A stretch of 64,000 bases of DNA from Lachnospiraceae bacterium (GTDB taxonomy: Bacteria > Bacillota > Clostridia > Lachnospirales > Lachnospiraceae): the NCBI GenBank assembly GCA_015056735.1, contig SVFT01000011.1:29431-93430 (forward strand), read 5' to 3'. Each line of letters starts with the position of its first letter. Within the stretch, counting starts at the first letter, position 1. The translations under genes and the position numbers were made by a program. The notes beneath the pieces were generated by a model that saw only the letters and a list, made by a program, of their open reading frames with translations, did no database searches and was not told the origin of the DNA. Shown here piece by piece: positions 26,885-35,390 of the stretch.

Positions 26885-28369
26885 TCATTTCAAACTCATG
26901 CGTCCATATAAGATTGTCATATCCACGATCTTCTGTGCAAGATCTTCTGTAAGTGCGTCCCCTTTCATGCGCCACTCCCAATTGCCACCGAGAGTGGACG
27001 GCGTGTTCATCCGCGCCCAGCCGTCAAGCCCCAGATAATCCTGCATCGGGATGATAACGGTATCGGCCACGCTCGAAAGCGCACACCGAATCAGATCCCA
27101 GTGTACATTACGTGTATTCTTAATATTCAGATAGTGTCTTAAATATGCCTGATCCTTCCGGTTAAGCGACTTGTACCAATGCACGGTCGTATCATTATCA
27201 TGTGTTCCGGTATAGACGATGCAGTTCCTGACGTGATTATGTGGCAGATAGCTGCTCTCATCACCGTAGTAGAATGCAAACTGCAGGATCTTCATGCCGG
27301 GATATCCCGTTTTCTTTACAAGCCTGTTTACAGCAGGCGTCAGGATACCAAGATCCTCTGCGATGATGCGGATCCCCTTACATTCACTCTTGATCATACG
27401 AAAGAAATCGTATCCCGGCCCTTCTTCCCAATGTCCGTTCTCCGCTGTCTCGTCTCCGTACGGAACAGACCAGTAGGATTCAAAACCTCTGAAATGATCG
27501 ATGCGAATAATATCGTAGATACCGGCGCAGTGGCGGATCCTTCGAAGCCACCATTCGTAGCCGGACTTCTTGTGATAAGACCAATCATACAAGGGATTGC
27601 CCCAGAGCTGGCCTGTAGCGGAAAAGGCATCTGGCGGAACACCGGCCACACCGCTTGGGATCATCTTTCGATCCAGCTGGAACTGCTTTGGATCCGCCCA
27701 TGTGTCGGCGCTGTCAAACGCCACATAGATCGGGATATCGCCGATGATCGTAATCCCCTTCTTGTTGGCATACGCCTTCAGGCGCTTCCACTGCTTATCG
27801 AAATGATATTGCTGGAACTGATAGAACGCAATCTCTTCGGAAAGTTCCTTACGATAGCGATCAACAGCCGTCTTCTTACGGAAACGGATATCCTCATCCC
27901 AAAGATTCCAGGAAAGACCCTTGAATCGGCCCTTCAATGCCATATAAAGCGCATAGTCTGGAAGCCATGTCGCGTTTGCGGAGACAAATTCCAGATAGGA
28001 TGCATCTGTACGAAGCTCACTGTTTGCAAAAGCAATACGAAGCAGCTTCATGCGATTACGCCCGATCTTCTCATAATCCACTTTCTGCGGATCCGTTCCA
28101 AAATCAAAGCGGTCGCAATCCTTACGCGTAAGAAGCCCCTCTTGTATAAGGGTCTCCGGATCGATGAAGTACGGATTCCCGGCAAATGTTGAAAAGGACT
28201 GATACGGTGAATCACCGTATCCGGTCGGTCCAAGCGGCAGGATCTGCCAATGCTTCTGACCTGCAGTGACCAGAAAATCAACAAAGTCATATGCCTCCTT
28301 GGAAAAGCATCCGATCCCATATCGGGAAGGGAGACTCGATACTGCCAACAGTACACCGCTTGTTCTCAT
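26885..28369 (-). CDS. malQ: 4-alpha-glucanotransferase
   Basis: GH77 disproportionating enzyme that transfers alpha-1,4-glucan segments during maltodextrin or glycogen metabolism. The 494-residue protein has normal length. It starts RTSGVLLAVSSLPSRYGIG and carries PLGPTGYGDSPYQSFS, IGDIPIYVAFDSADTW, IRIDHFRGFESYW with the nucleophile Asp, IIAEDLG with the acid Glu, and YTGTHDNDT with the third carboxylate. No phosphorylase or maltose transporter gene is adjacent. It is 16 bases from recX on the upstream side. Confidence 0.96.
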   Translation of the reverse strand: MRTSGVLLAVSSLPSRYGIGCFSKEAYDFVDFLVTAGQKHWQILPLGPTGYGDSPYQSFSTFAGNPYFIDPETLIQEGLLTRKDCDRFDFGTDPQKVDYEKIGRNRMKLLRIAFANSELRTDASYLEFVSANATWLPDYALYMALKGRFKGLSWNLWDEDIRFRKKTAVDRYRKELSEEIAFYQFQQYHFDKQWKRLKAYANKKGITIIGDIPIYVAFDSADTWADPKQFQLDRKMIPSGVAGVPPDAFSATGQLWGNPLYDWSYHKKSGYEWWLRRIRHCAGIYDIIRIDHFRGFESYWSVPYGDETAENGHWEEGPGYDFFRMIKSECKGIRIIAEDLGILTPAVNRLVKKTGYPGMKILQFAFYYGDESSYLPHNHVRNCIVYTGTHDNDTTVHWYKSLNRKDQAYLRHYLNIKNTRNVHWDLIRCALSSVADTVIIPMQDYLGLDGWARMNTPSTLGGNWEWRMKGDALTEDLAQKIVDMTILYGRMSLK

Positions 28370-28385
28370 CCGTCCGTCCTTTCCT

Positions 28386-29003
28386 TTATTGATCTAATTG
28401 TTTCATTACATCCAAAACCGTTGAAAGAGAGAAACCCTTTCTGACAAGATGTGCGATCTGTCGCTCCCGATCCTTTTCGGTACTGCCCTGCGGATCATAA
28501 CGCCGCTTCTTTAAAAGATCCAAAACGACCACATGATCATCCGACAGCTCCTCTGCATCTTCCATGCGTGAAAACGCATCGGCGATCGTCTCCCGTGAGA
28601 TCCCTTTCTGACTCAGTTTATGCTCGATCTCCTTGCGGGAGTGTGCACCCATCTGAGAGCGGATAAAGTTCTCCGCATACAGATCATCATCCACATAGTG
28701 AAACGATCCCACATACGATAAAGCATGATCAGCAAGCTCTTCCGGATAGCCACCATCAAGCAGCTTATCCTTCAGCTGCTTCATTGAGTAAGGTCTTTGC
28801 AGAAGAAGCTTCAGGGCACGCGCCTTAACACGTTTATAAAGGATCTCATCGTAGATCTTCTGAATCATCCGGCGATCCAATTGCATACCGGGTTCGATAT
28901 GATATAACGGCAATTCGCCTTTGTATAATACAAAGGCGAATGTCTCATCTGTGATGATCCGGAATCGATCTTTACCGAGAGGTATCAGCTCTCTTACGAT
29001 CAT
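28386..29003 (-). CDS. recX: Regulatory protein RecX
   Basis: Binds RecA filaments and limits their extension. The 205-residue protein has the three-helix repeat units of RecX, seen in blocks such as [25 protein letters not shown] and [18 protein letters not shown]. Its ATG at 29003 overlaps the recA stop codon by four bases (ATGA), so it is translationally coupled to recA. The first about 55 residues form an extension with little similarity to short RecX forms, as is usual in Gram-positives. Confidence 0.93.
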   Translation of the reverse strand: MIVRELIPLGKDRFRIITDETFAFVLYKGELPLYHIEPGMQLDRRMIQKIYDEILYKRVKARALKLLLQRPYSMKQLKDKLLDGGYPEELADHALSYVGSFHYVDDDLYAENFIRSQMGAHSRKEIEHKLSQKGISRETIADAFSRMEDAEELSDDHVVVLDLLKKRRYDPQGSTEKDRERQIAHLVRKGFSLSTVLDVMKQLDQ

Positions 29004-30010
29004 TCTTCTTCACTCCCGTCGAGGCCATATGCCGCACGGACACGCGCCTCAATCTCATCGCAAACATTCGGGTTATCACGCAGATACTGCTTTGCGCTCT
29101 CACGGCCCTGTGCGATCTTATCCCCTTCATAAGAATACCAGGAACCGCTCTTGCTTACGATGCTCTTCTCTACGGCCAGATCGATGATATCTCCTTCTTT
29201 GGAGATGCCCTGACCGAAAATGATATCAAACTCAGCCTCTTTAAACGGCGGAGCGACTTTATTCTTAACTACTTTGACGCGAGTGTGATTTCCGATCACT
29301 TCACCGCCCTGTTTCAATGTCTCGATCCTTCTGACATCCATACGCACGGATGCATAGAACTTCAATGCACGACCGCCGGTCGTTGTCTCGGGATTGCCGA
29401 ACATCACGCCGACTTTTTCGCGCAGCTGATTGATGAAAACGACCGTACAGTTGGATTTGCTGATCACGCCCGTCAGCTTTCGAAGCGCCTGCGACATCAG
29501 ACGTGCCTGCAGACCGACATGTGAATCGCCCATATCCCCATCAATCTCTGCTCGCGGGACGAGCGCAGCAACAGAATCGACTACCACGATATCGATCGCA
29601 CCGGAACGAACCATCGTCTCCGTGATCTCGAGTGCCTGCTCACCGCAGTCAGGCTGCGAGATATAGAGGTTATCGATATCCACACCGATGTTCTTCGCAT
29701 AAACAGGGTCAAGTGCATGCTCTGCATCAATGAATCCCGCAATACCGCCACGTCTCTGCACTTCAGCGATCATGTGAAGCGTAACGGTTGTCTTACCACT
29801 GGATTCGGGACCGTAGATCTCGATCACTCTTCCCTTGGGGATACCACCGAGACCAAGTGCGATATCTAGGCTCAAAGAACCTGTCGGTATCGTCTCGATA
29901 TCCATCTGTGCTCTGGAATCACCGAGCTTCATAACGGCTCCTTTTCCGAACTGACGCTCGATCTGCCCAAGAGCCGCATCCAATGCTTTTAATCTATCTT
30001 CTTTTTCCAT
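29000..30010 (-). CDS. recA: Recombinase A
   Basis: DNA strand exchange and SOS co-protease. The start [18 protein letters not shown] at 30010 with GGAG eight bases upstream replaces the track start at 30043. The 336-residue protein has Walker [10 protein letters not shown], the [16 protein letters not shown] segment, L1/L2 loop regions ([13 protein letters not shown] follows L2) and a short acidic C-terminus. The promoter carries two LexA boxes, so it is SOS-induced. Confidence 0.98.
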   Translation of the reverse strand: MEKEDRLKALDAALGQIERQFGKGAVMKLGDSRAQMDIETIPTGSLSLDIALGLGGIPKGRVIEIYGPESSGKTTVTLHMIAEVQRRGGIAGFIDAEHALDPVYAKNIGVDIDNLYISQPDCGEQALEITETMVRSGAIDIVVVDSVAALVPRAEIDGDMGDSHVGLQARLMSQALRKLTGVISKSNCTVVFINQLREKVGVMFGNPETTTGGRALKFYASVRMDVRRIETLKQGGEVIGNHTRVKVVKNKVAPPFKEAEFDIIFGQGISKEGDIIDLAVEKSIVSKSGSWYSYEGDKIAQGRESAKQYLRDNPNVCDEIEARVRAAYGLDGSEEE

Positions 30011-30037
30011 GTGAAATCTCCTTTTATGACAGGTAGT

Positions 30038-30085
30038 GAACAAATGTTCTGTTTAGAGAATAAAACATTTGTTCGATTTTGTCAA
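30038..30085 (-). promoter_or_regulatory. SOS promoter of recA with two LexA (Cheo) boxes
   Basis: On the minus strand TTGACA (30085-30080), 17 bases, TATTCT (30062-30057). One LexA box, CGAACAAATGTTT (30075-30063), fills the spacer between -35 and -10. A second, GAAC-N4-GTTC (30038-30049), lies just downstream of the start site. Both fit the Gram-positive consensus CGAACRNRYGTTYG, so LexA would block the promoter directly. Confidence 0.9.
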
Positions 30086-30107
30086 ATTGTTTTTTATAAA
30101 TTATCAT

Positions 30108-30139
30108 CCGAAAGCGGGGCGCTGACTTCCCGCTTTCGG
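30108..30139 (-). terminator. Weak terminator after the DUF3298 membrane protein gene
   Basis: Perfect 11-base stem CCGAAAGCGGG / CCCGCTTTCGG with a ten-base loop. The following minus-strand sequence is only A/T-mixed, with no clean T run, so termination may be partial. Confidence 0.55.
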
Positions 30140-30165
30140 TATGAACCGTATTTTTATCGTTCGGA

Positions 30166-31161
30166 TTATGATCTTGAAATGAATTTCTGATAATCTTTGT
30201 ATGTAACAGTAACCCAGCCACTGTTTTCAAGATTTGCGTAATTGATGCCCACTTCCATTCCAAGGGGCGTATAGAAAGCGATCAATGTAGAGGGATCGGT
30301 CAGATACTCGCGGATCTGACGATCTGAGCTTTTGGAAACAACATCCAGCTCTCCGTTCTGGCGTTCGCAGCGCTGTTTGAAGTCCGCAGCGAAACCGTCA
30401 TCGACCGAAAGGATACCGGTGTTGTCCAGGATCACACCGTTTCGTACATCGATGTTCATCGGAAGCAGATCCACAAAGTATGCCCCGGGGAACGCAACAT
30501 ACTCATCAAAAACGATGCTGATCACATCTTCATCGTTGTATGTCACGTAAGCCGTTACATAAGCTGTATAGGAATCGGTGTACTCGGCAAGCTTGGAATT
30601 CTTGGGAAATTCCTCCGCATAGTACATCGCCGCTTTTTTGATCTGCTCGTTGATCTTGTCGATATTCGGGATCTTGCTGTCTGTGATCTCATAATAATTC
30701 GCGATGATGTCCACACCGTGCTCTTCATCGGAATTGGAATACGATTTGGAATGAAACCGGTAAGGAACATTCTCGTCAATCGCGTTCGCGATCTTTTTAT
30801 AATAGGTGTCCGTAGAACGGGGAATGTATTCTTCTTCCTCCTCAGGGATCTCTTCAGCCGGTGCTTCGCTGCCTGGGGCAGACTTCTCCCCTTCTTCGGG
30901 GCGCACATCACCGGAAGCCGGAGCATCCGCCTGCGGTGCCTGTTGCAAAACAGGCGGCGCTGTCTGCTCAAAAGCAGGACGCTGCGATTCGCTGCGTTCA
31001 TTCAGGCGTGTTAAAAGATAGTGCGTCACAAAACCTGCGATAAAGCAAAGAACCATCATCTGCAAAACGGCCATAATACCGAATGCAATCGCAAGGACAC
31101 GCCATACGCTGCTACTGTCCTGTCTTCTTTCATTTGATCCGTTTTGGATGTGTTCGTTCAT
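30166..31161 (-). CDS. DUF3298 (RsiV-like) single-span membrane protein
   Basis: The 331-residue protein has a short cytoplasmic N-terminus, one membrane helix (about residues 25-52) and a Pro/Ala/Glu-rich spacer. An extracellular domain with the DUF4163/DUF3298 layout follows: ANYYEITDSKIPNIDKINEQIKK, FDEYVAFPGAYFVDLLPMNI, and a C-terminal IAFYTPLGMEVGINYAN that corresponds to the conserved end of such domains. It shares the fold type with the lipoprotein at 2767-3603. No sigma-factor-binding N-terminal domain is visible. It sits four bases downstream of pncC, within the rimO-pgsA-pncC group. Function unknown. Confidence 0.72.
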   Translation of the reverse strand: MNEHIQNGSNERRQDSSSVWRVLAIAFGIMAVLQMMVLCFIAGFVTHYLLTRLNERSESQRPAFEQTAPPVLQQAPQADAPASGDVRPEEGEKSAPGSEAPAEEIPEEEEEYIPRSTDTYYKKIANAIDENVPYRFHSKSYSNSDEEHGVDIIANYYEITDSKIPNIDKINEQIKKAAMYYAEEFPKNSKLAEYTDSYTAYVTAYVTYNDEDVISIVFDEYVAFPGAYFVDLLPMNIDVRNGVILDNTGILSVDDGFAADFKQRCERQNGELDVVSKSSDRQIREYLTDPSTLIAFYTPLGMEVGINYANLENSGWVTVTYKDYQKFISRS

Positions 31162-31164
31162 GTC

Positions 31165-31647
31165 TTATTCCCCGCATCTTTTGAGAATCATTTTTTGTGC
31201 TAACCGAAGTGCTTCCGCCGCAGCGCTCTTTCTGATGTTCTCACGGTCTCCATCAAAGCGGCACTCCTTCACGCGGACTTTTCCGCGCACAAAAATGCCG
31301 ATATACACAAGGCCGACCGGCTTTTCATCCGTTCCGCCGTCGGGACCCGCAAGCCCTGTTACGGAGATCGCGACATCTGCCTTTTCGCGCTTGGCGGCGC
31401 CTTGGGCCATCTCTGCGGCGACCTTGTCACTGACTGCCGTGAACTTTTTTAACGTCTTCTTACGTACGCCAAGGATCCGATGCTTCGCTTTATCCGAATA
31501 CGTGATATACCCCGCTTTCAGATATGACGATACGCCCGGAACATTGATCAGCGTCGCAGCAACGAGCCCTCCCGTGCAGGATTCGGCCGTTGTGATCTTC
31601 AGATCATATTTTGCAAGAAGCTCTACTACTCTTTCTTCAGATGTCAT
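31165..31647 (-). CDS. pncC: Nicotinamide-nucleotide amidase (CinA C-terminal domain protein)
   Basis: Deamidates nicotinamide mononucleotide to nicotinate mononucleotide in NAD recycling. The 160-residue protein consists only of the CinA C-terminal domain, with the catalytic-site TTAESCTGGLVAATLINVPG, YITYSDKAKHRILGV, and SVTGLAGPDGGTDEKPVGLVYIG. The N-terminal competence/damage domain of full CinA is missing, as in stand-alone PncC. Its start overlaps the pgsA end by 11 bases. Confidence 0.93.
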   Translation of the reverse strand: MTSEERVVELLAKYDLKITTAESCTGGLVAATLINVPGVSSYLKAGYITYSDKAKHRILGVRKKTLKKFTAVSDKVAAEMAQGAAKREKADVAISVTGLAGPDGGTDEKPVGLVYIGIFVRGKVRVKECRFDGDRENIRKSAAAEALRLAQKMILKRCGE

Positions 31648-32197
31648 TGCCGTTCTTCCCTAAGATCAGTGTCCTGTTCTTGATCAGATAATCGATCAGC
31701 GAAATGATGGTAAGTGCAACGGCGATCCATTTTACGATCACCTGCAGCGGCATCAGTACTTCCAGACTTACGATCATCATACCGATCATGATCATCTGAA
31801 ATACTGTTTTAAACTTGCCCCAATAGCTTGCGGAGATCACAACGCCTGCTGTGGTAGCAAGCTGTCGGACACCGCTGATGATAAACTCGCGCGCGATGAT
31901 CACGATCGCGATCCATGCTTCGAGCTTCCCCTGATACGTCAGACAGATGAGTGCCGAAGAAACAAGGAGCTTGTCAGCCAGCGGGTCCATCAGCTTGCCG
32001 AAGTTGGTAACAAGATTGTATCTTCGCGCAATTTTTCCATCCAGAAGATCTGTCAGGGATGCAATGATAAACAGTGCCAGCGCAACCCACGGATCCGCCG
32101 CACCAAAGATCGGTCTGACGGGCGGAACGAGCATAAAGACCACAAAAAACGGGATCATGAGCACACGCAGCATTGTCAGCTTATTCGGAATATTCAT
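31637..32197 (-). CDS. pgsA: CDP-diacylglycerol--glycerol-3-phosphate 3-phosphatidyltransferase
   Basis: Makes phosphatidylglycerol phosphate at the inner membrane. The start MNIPNKLTMLRVLMIP at 32197 has AGGAGAG seven bases upstream; the track's extra first residue is a TTG just before it. About five membrane helices and the CDP-alcohol phosphotransferase motif DLLDGKIARRYNLVTNFGKLMDPLADK (DGx2ARx8Gx3Dx3D) are present. It overlaps the end of rimO by 17 bases, so the two are coupled. Confidence 0.96.
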   Translation of the reverse strand: MNIPNKLTMLRVLMIPFFVVFMLVPPVRPIFGAADPWVALALFIIASLTDLLDGKIARRYNLVTNFGKLMDPLADKLLVSSALICLTYQGKLEAWIAIVIIAREFIISGVRQLATTAGVVISASYWGKFKTVFQMIMIGMMIVSLEVLMPLQVIVKWIAVALTIISLIDYLIKNRTLILGKNGNDI

Positions 32198-33533
32198 CAA
32201 AAATCTCTCCTATCAAGTCATAATCGTTTGAGCCTGTTACTTTGACTTTGACAAAATCACCGGTCATCAGAGATGCATGGGTATGGATAAAAACAAAACC
32301 ATCCACATTCGGTGCGTCGCGATAAGTCCTTGCGATATAAACATCCTCATCCGCAAGCTTTCCTTCAACCATTGCATCCATCACCCGGCCGGCCATGGCA
32401 GCACCGCTTTCTGAAATGATCTCCTGCTGCAATGTCATGATCTCATCTCGGCGGAATTCCTTTACTTCCTCCTCGATCTGGTCGGGCATATCATAAGCTG
32501 CAGTATCTTCCTCTCTGGAATAGGTGAAGACACCGAGCCTGTCAAATTCAATATCATTTACAAAGCGGTACAGCTCTTCAAAATCTTCCTGTGTCTCTCC
32601 GGGAAAACCGGTGATCAGGCTGGTGCGAAGACAAATGTCCGGGATACGCGCTCTAAGGGATGCGATCCTGCCTCGAAGCTCCGTTTCATTTGTTCTTCTG
32701 CCCATCCTGGCCAAAACGGAATCGCTCGCGTGCTGGACCGGCATGTCCAGATAATGGCAGATCTTCGGCTCATCATGTATAACCTCAATGAGTTCGTCCG
32801 TGATCTCTTCCGGATAACAGTAAAGGATCCGGATCCAGTAAAACCCGGGGATCTTGCACAGTTTTCGAAGAAGTGCGGGAAGGCACTTTTTCCCATAAAG
32901 ATCTTTGCCGTAAACGGTCGTCTCCTGCGCTACCAGGATCAGCTCTTTCACGCCGCTTTTAGCAAGATCTTCCGCCTGCTTAAGAAGCTCTTCCATCGGA
33001 ACGCTTCTATACTGACCGCGGATCCTCGGGATCGCGCAGTACGTGCAGTGCTTATCGCATCCTTCGGCGATCTTTAGATAGGCATAGTGCCCGCCGGTCG
33101 TCAAAACACGCTTTCCTTCGTACTGCGGCATCGGTGCGGAGATATCGTTGAAAAAAGCAGGCTTCTGTCCCCGTAGCGCACGGTCCAGAGCATCAGCGAT
33201 CGACTCGGTCGCCGTAACGCCGACAAGGCCGTCGACTTCCGGGATCTCATCTTTCATCTCATCCCGATATCGCTGTGCAAGACAGCCGGCTACCACGATC
33301 GCCTTAAGCCTGCCGGCTTTTTTAAGCTCGACCATCTCAAGGATCGTATTGATACTCTCTTCTTTTGCATCCAGGATAAAACTGCATGTATTGATAACGA
33401 CGGCATCAGCCTCGTTTGCATCGTCTGTAAAGGCGTATCCGCGTAAACGAAGGACGCCAAGCATGTATTCCGAATCCGCCAGGTTCTTATCACATCCAAG
33501 CGAGATAAAATGTACCTTTAAAACATCATTCAT
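32181..33533 (-). CDS. rimO: Ribosomal protein S12 methylthiotransferase
   Basis: Radical-SAM enzyme that adds a methylthio group to an aspartate of ribosomal protein S12. The 450-residue protein has the N-terminal UPF0004 domain (FISLGCDKNLADSE, with cluster cysteines), the radical-SAM motif GCDKHCTYCAIPRIRG (CxxxCxxC) and a C-terminal TRAM region (after about 380). LGCDKNLADSE distinguishes it from MiaB. It heads the rimO-pgsA-pncC group, behind a hairpin that separates it from rpoZ. Confidence 0.95.
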   Translation of the reverse strand: MNDVLKVHFISLGCDKNLADSEYMLGVLRLRGYAFTDDANEADAVVINTCSFILDAKEESINTILEMVELKKAGRLKAIVVAGCLAQRYRDEMKDEIPEVDGLVGVTATESIADALDRALRGQKPAFFNDISAPMPQYEGKRVLTTGGHYAYLKIAEGCDKHCTYCAIPRIRGQYRSVPMEELLKQAEDLAKSGVKELILVAQETTVYGKDLYGKKCLPALLRKLCKIPGFYWIRILYCYPEEITDELIEVIHDEPKICHYLDMPVQHASDSVLARMGRRTNETELRGRIASLRARIPDICLRTSLITGFPGETQEDFEELYRFVNDIEFDRLGVFTYSREEDTAAYDMPDQIEEEVKEFRRDEIMTLQQEIISESGAAMAGRVMDAMVEGKLADEDVYIARTYRDAPNVDGFVFIHTHASLMTGDFVKVKVTGSNDYDLIGEIFDEYSE

Positions 33534-33554
33534 ATAATCATCTTATAGCCAAAT

Positions 33555-33583
33555 AAAGAGAAATTCCATAAGAATTTCTCTTT
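33555..33583. terminator. Hairpin between rpoZ and rimO
   Basis: Perfect 12-base inverted repeat AAAGAGAAATTC / GAATTTCTCTTT with loop CATAA. On the minus strand it is followed by ATTTGGC, on the plus strand by TTGGG, so it is AT-rich and modest. It probably ends the yicC-gmk-rpoZ transcript. Confidence 0.6.
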
Positions 33584-33595
33584 TTGGGTAGTTCC

Positions 33596-33826
33596 TTAAT
33601 CTTCATCTGATAAAATCTGGATCTTCGACTGATTCAGCTCTTCAACCGCAACGGAAAGGGGCTTTTTGCCTTCCGCATCTACCAGCGGTTCAGCGCCGTC
33701 GATCAGCTGTCTGGCTCTTTTGGACGTCGCCATTACAATGGAATAACGGCTGCTGACTACCGGGGTCTCATTCTCGCTGTCTGCATTTACGACCTTCATA
33801 AGATCGGTGTAAGATGGATGTAACAT
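33596..33826 (-). CDS. rpoZ: RNA polymerase omega subunit
   Basis: Helps assembly and stability of RNA polymerase. The 76-residue protein has the omega signature: SRYSIVMATSKRARQLIDG, followed by a short C-terminal region ending KPLSVAVEELNQSKIQIL. It follows gmk with two bases between stop and start, the usual gmk-rpoZ pairing in Firmicutes. Confidence 0.94.
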   Translation of the reverse strand: MLHPSYTDLMKVVNADSENETPVVSSRYSIVMATSKRARQLIDGAEPLVDAEGKKPLSVAVEELNQSKIQILSDED

Positions 33827-33828
33827 AA

Positions 33829-34464
33829 TTATTCTCCTTTCGCCAGCGCTTTCAGCTGGTTCCTGATTAGATTGATAAAATCATTATTGCGTAAAGGTGC
33901 GTTCTTCGCGCACTGGATGATCCTGTGTGTCTCTTCCGTAGCGCGATCCGCATCGTCATTGATCACAATATAGTCGTATTGTTCGATTCCCTCGGACTCT
34001 TCACCGGCACGTCTCATTCTCTTGGCAATGACTTCCGGTGTCTCTGTGCCGCGTCCGATCAGGCGTCTCTGAAGCTCCTCTGCCGAAGGCGGTGTTACAA
34101 AAAGAAGGAGCGCCTCCGGAAACCGCTTCTTGATCTGCAGTGCGCCCTGGATCTCGATCTCCAGGATCACATCCTTGCCTGCGTCAAGCTGCTGCTCAAC
34201 GTACCTGCGCGGAGTTCCGTAATAATTGTCACAATAAAGCGCATGCTCGATGAGTAAGCCGTCTCTGATATTCTGTTCGAACTGCTCTTTGGAAATGAAG
34301 AAGTACTCTCTTCCGTCCACTTCTCCGGGCCTGGGCGATCTGGTCGTCATCGAGATCGATAACGCGTACCGGTCGTATTCGCTGACCAGTTTTTTCATGA
34401 TCGTCCCCTTTCCTGCACCGGCAAAGCCGGATACAACAACGAGGATCCCTCTGCGCTCAGTCAT
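33829..34464 (-). CDS. gmk: Guanylate kinase
   Basis: Phosphorylates GMP to GDP. The 211-residue protein has a P-loop GFAGAGKGT, the GMP-binding SMTTRSPRPGEVDGREYFF, and VILEIEIQGALQIKKRFP in the core. Length is normal. It lies 14 bases after yicC and two bases before rpoZ. Confidence 0.96.
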   Translation of the reverse strand: MTERRGILVVVSGFAGAGKGTIMKKLVSEYDRYALSISMTTRSPRPGEVDGREYFFISKEQFEQNIRDGLLIEHALYCDNYYGTPRRYVEQQLDAGKDVILEIEIQGALQIKKRFPEALLLFVTPPSAEELQRRLIGRGTETPEVIAKRMRRAGEESEGIEQYDYIVINDDADRATEETHRIIQCAKNAPLRNNDFINLIRNQLKALAKGE

Positions 34465-34478
34465 ACAAAAGCCTCCGT

Positions 34479-35357
34479 CTATTCGATATTCTGAATCTGC
34501 TCACGAACCTTTTCGATCTCGGTCTTCAGTTCGATCGCGCGATTGGAAATCTCAAGATCGGATGTTTTGGAAAGGATCGTATTGGCTTCTCTGTTCATCT
34601 CCTGCGCGATGAAGTCAAGTTTACGTCCGACACTGCCGCCTTCATTCAGCGCATCCTTCGTCTGCTGAATGTGACTTCTCAAACGAACGAGCTCTTCATC
34701 AACGCATACCTTGTCGGCAAAGATCGTCACTTCCGTCAGAAGTCTGGACTCGTCTACTTTGGTATCGCCCAAAAGATCAGCGATCTTCTGTTTTAGATCT
34801 TCCTTGTATTCCCTGATAATGATCGGCGAACGCTCTGTGATAAAATCGACATGTGCCAGCATCCCGTCCAGTTTTGAAATAAGGTCTTTCTTTAAGTTCT
34901 CGCCTTCCGTAATTCTGGTGGCTACAAATCCTTCCGCTGCCGATGCGATCGCCTTGGAAAGGCCTTTCCAGATCTCCTCTTCATCCATGACCTGCTCTTC
35001 CATACCGAACACTTCCGGATAATGAGACAGAGTAGATACGCGGACGTCGTTATCAAGTGAAAAGTCCTCTGCCATCTGGCGAAGATATTTCATATACTCG
35101 GCTGCGATCTCCTTATTATATTTGATCGTAACGTTGTTCTCGGTAAAATCTTCCAGCGTAATGAACAGATCGACCTTGCCGCGCTGAATATACTCTTTCA
35201 GAAGACTGCGGATCGAGGATTCAAAAAAGTTAAGCTTCTTGGGCATCTTGATATTGACATCAAGATATCTGTGATTGACGGCCTTCATCTCAACCGTGAA
35301 TTTGCGCTTTTCATCTGCTGCTTCGCTTCTGCCGAAGCCTGTCATGCTCTTGATCAT
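34479..35357 (-). CDS. yicC: YicC family endoribonuclease-like protein
   Basis: The 292-residue protein starts MIKSMTGFGRSEA, the diagnostic N-terminus of YicC, and ends in the conserved DUF1732 region GGSVGRKLDFIAQEMNREANTILSKT. YicC homologues have been linked to RNA cleavage and stationary-phase survival. It heads yicC-gmk-rpoZ, a very common order in Firmicutes. Confidence 0.93.
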   Translation of the reverse strand: MIKSMTGFGRSEAADEKRKFTVEMKAVNHRYLDVNIKMPKKLNFFESSIRSLLKEYIQRGKVDLFITLEDFTENNVTIKYNKEIAAEYMKYLRQMAEDFSLDNDVRVSTLSHYPEVFGMEEQVMDEEEIWKGLSKAIASAAEGFVATRITEGENLKKDLISKLDGMLAHVDFITERSPIIIREYKEDLKQKIADLLGDTKVDESRLLTEVTIFADKVCVDEELVRLRSHIQQTKDALNEGGSVGRKLDFIAQEMNREANTILSKTSDLEISNRAIELKTEIEKVREQIQNIE

Positions 35358-35390
35358 TCTGTGAGACCCTTATCCTTTATCGTTTGCGGA

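Noticed and set aside
27179-28192. 337-residue plus-strand ORF opposite malQ
   Set aside because: Lies fully inside malQ, whose catalytic motifs are intact on the minus strand.
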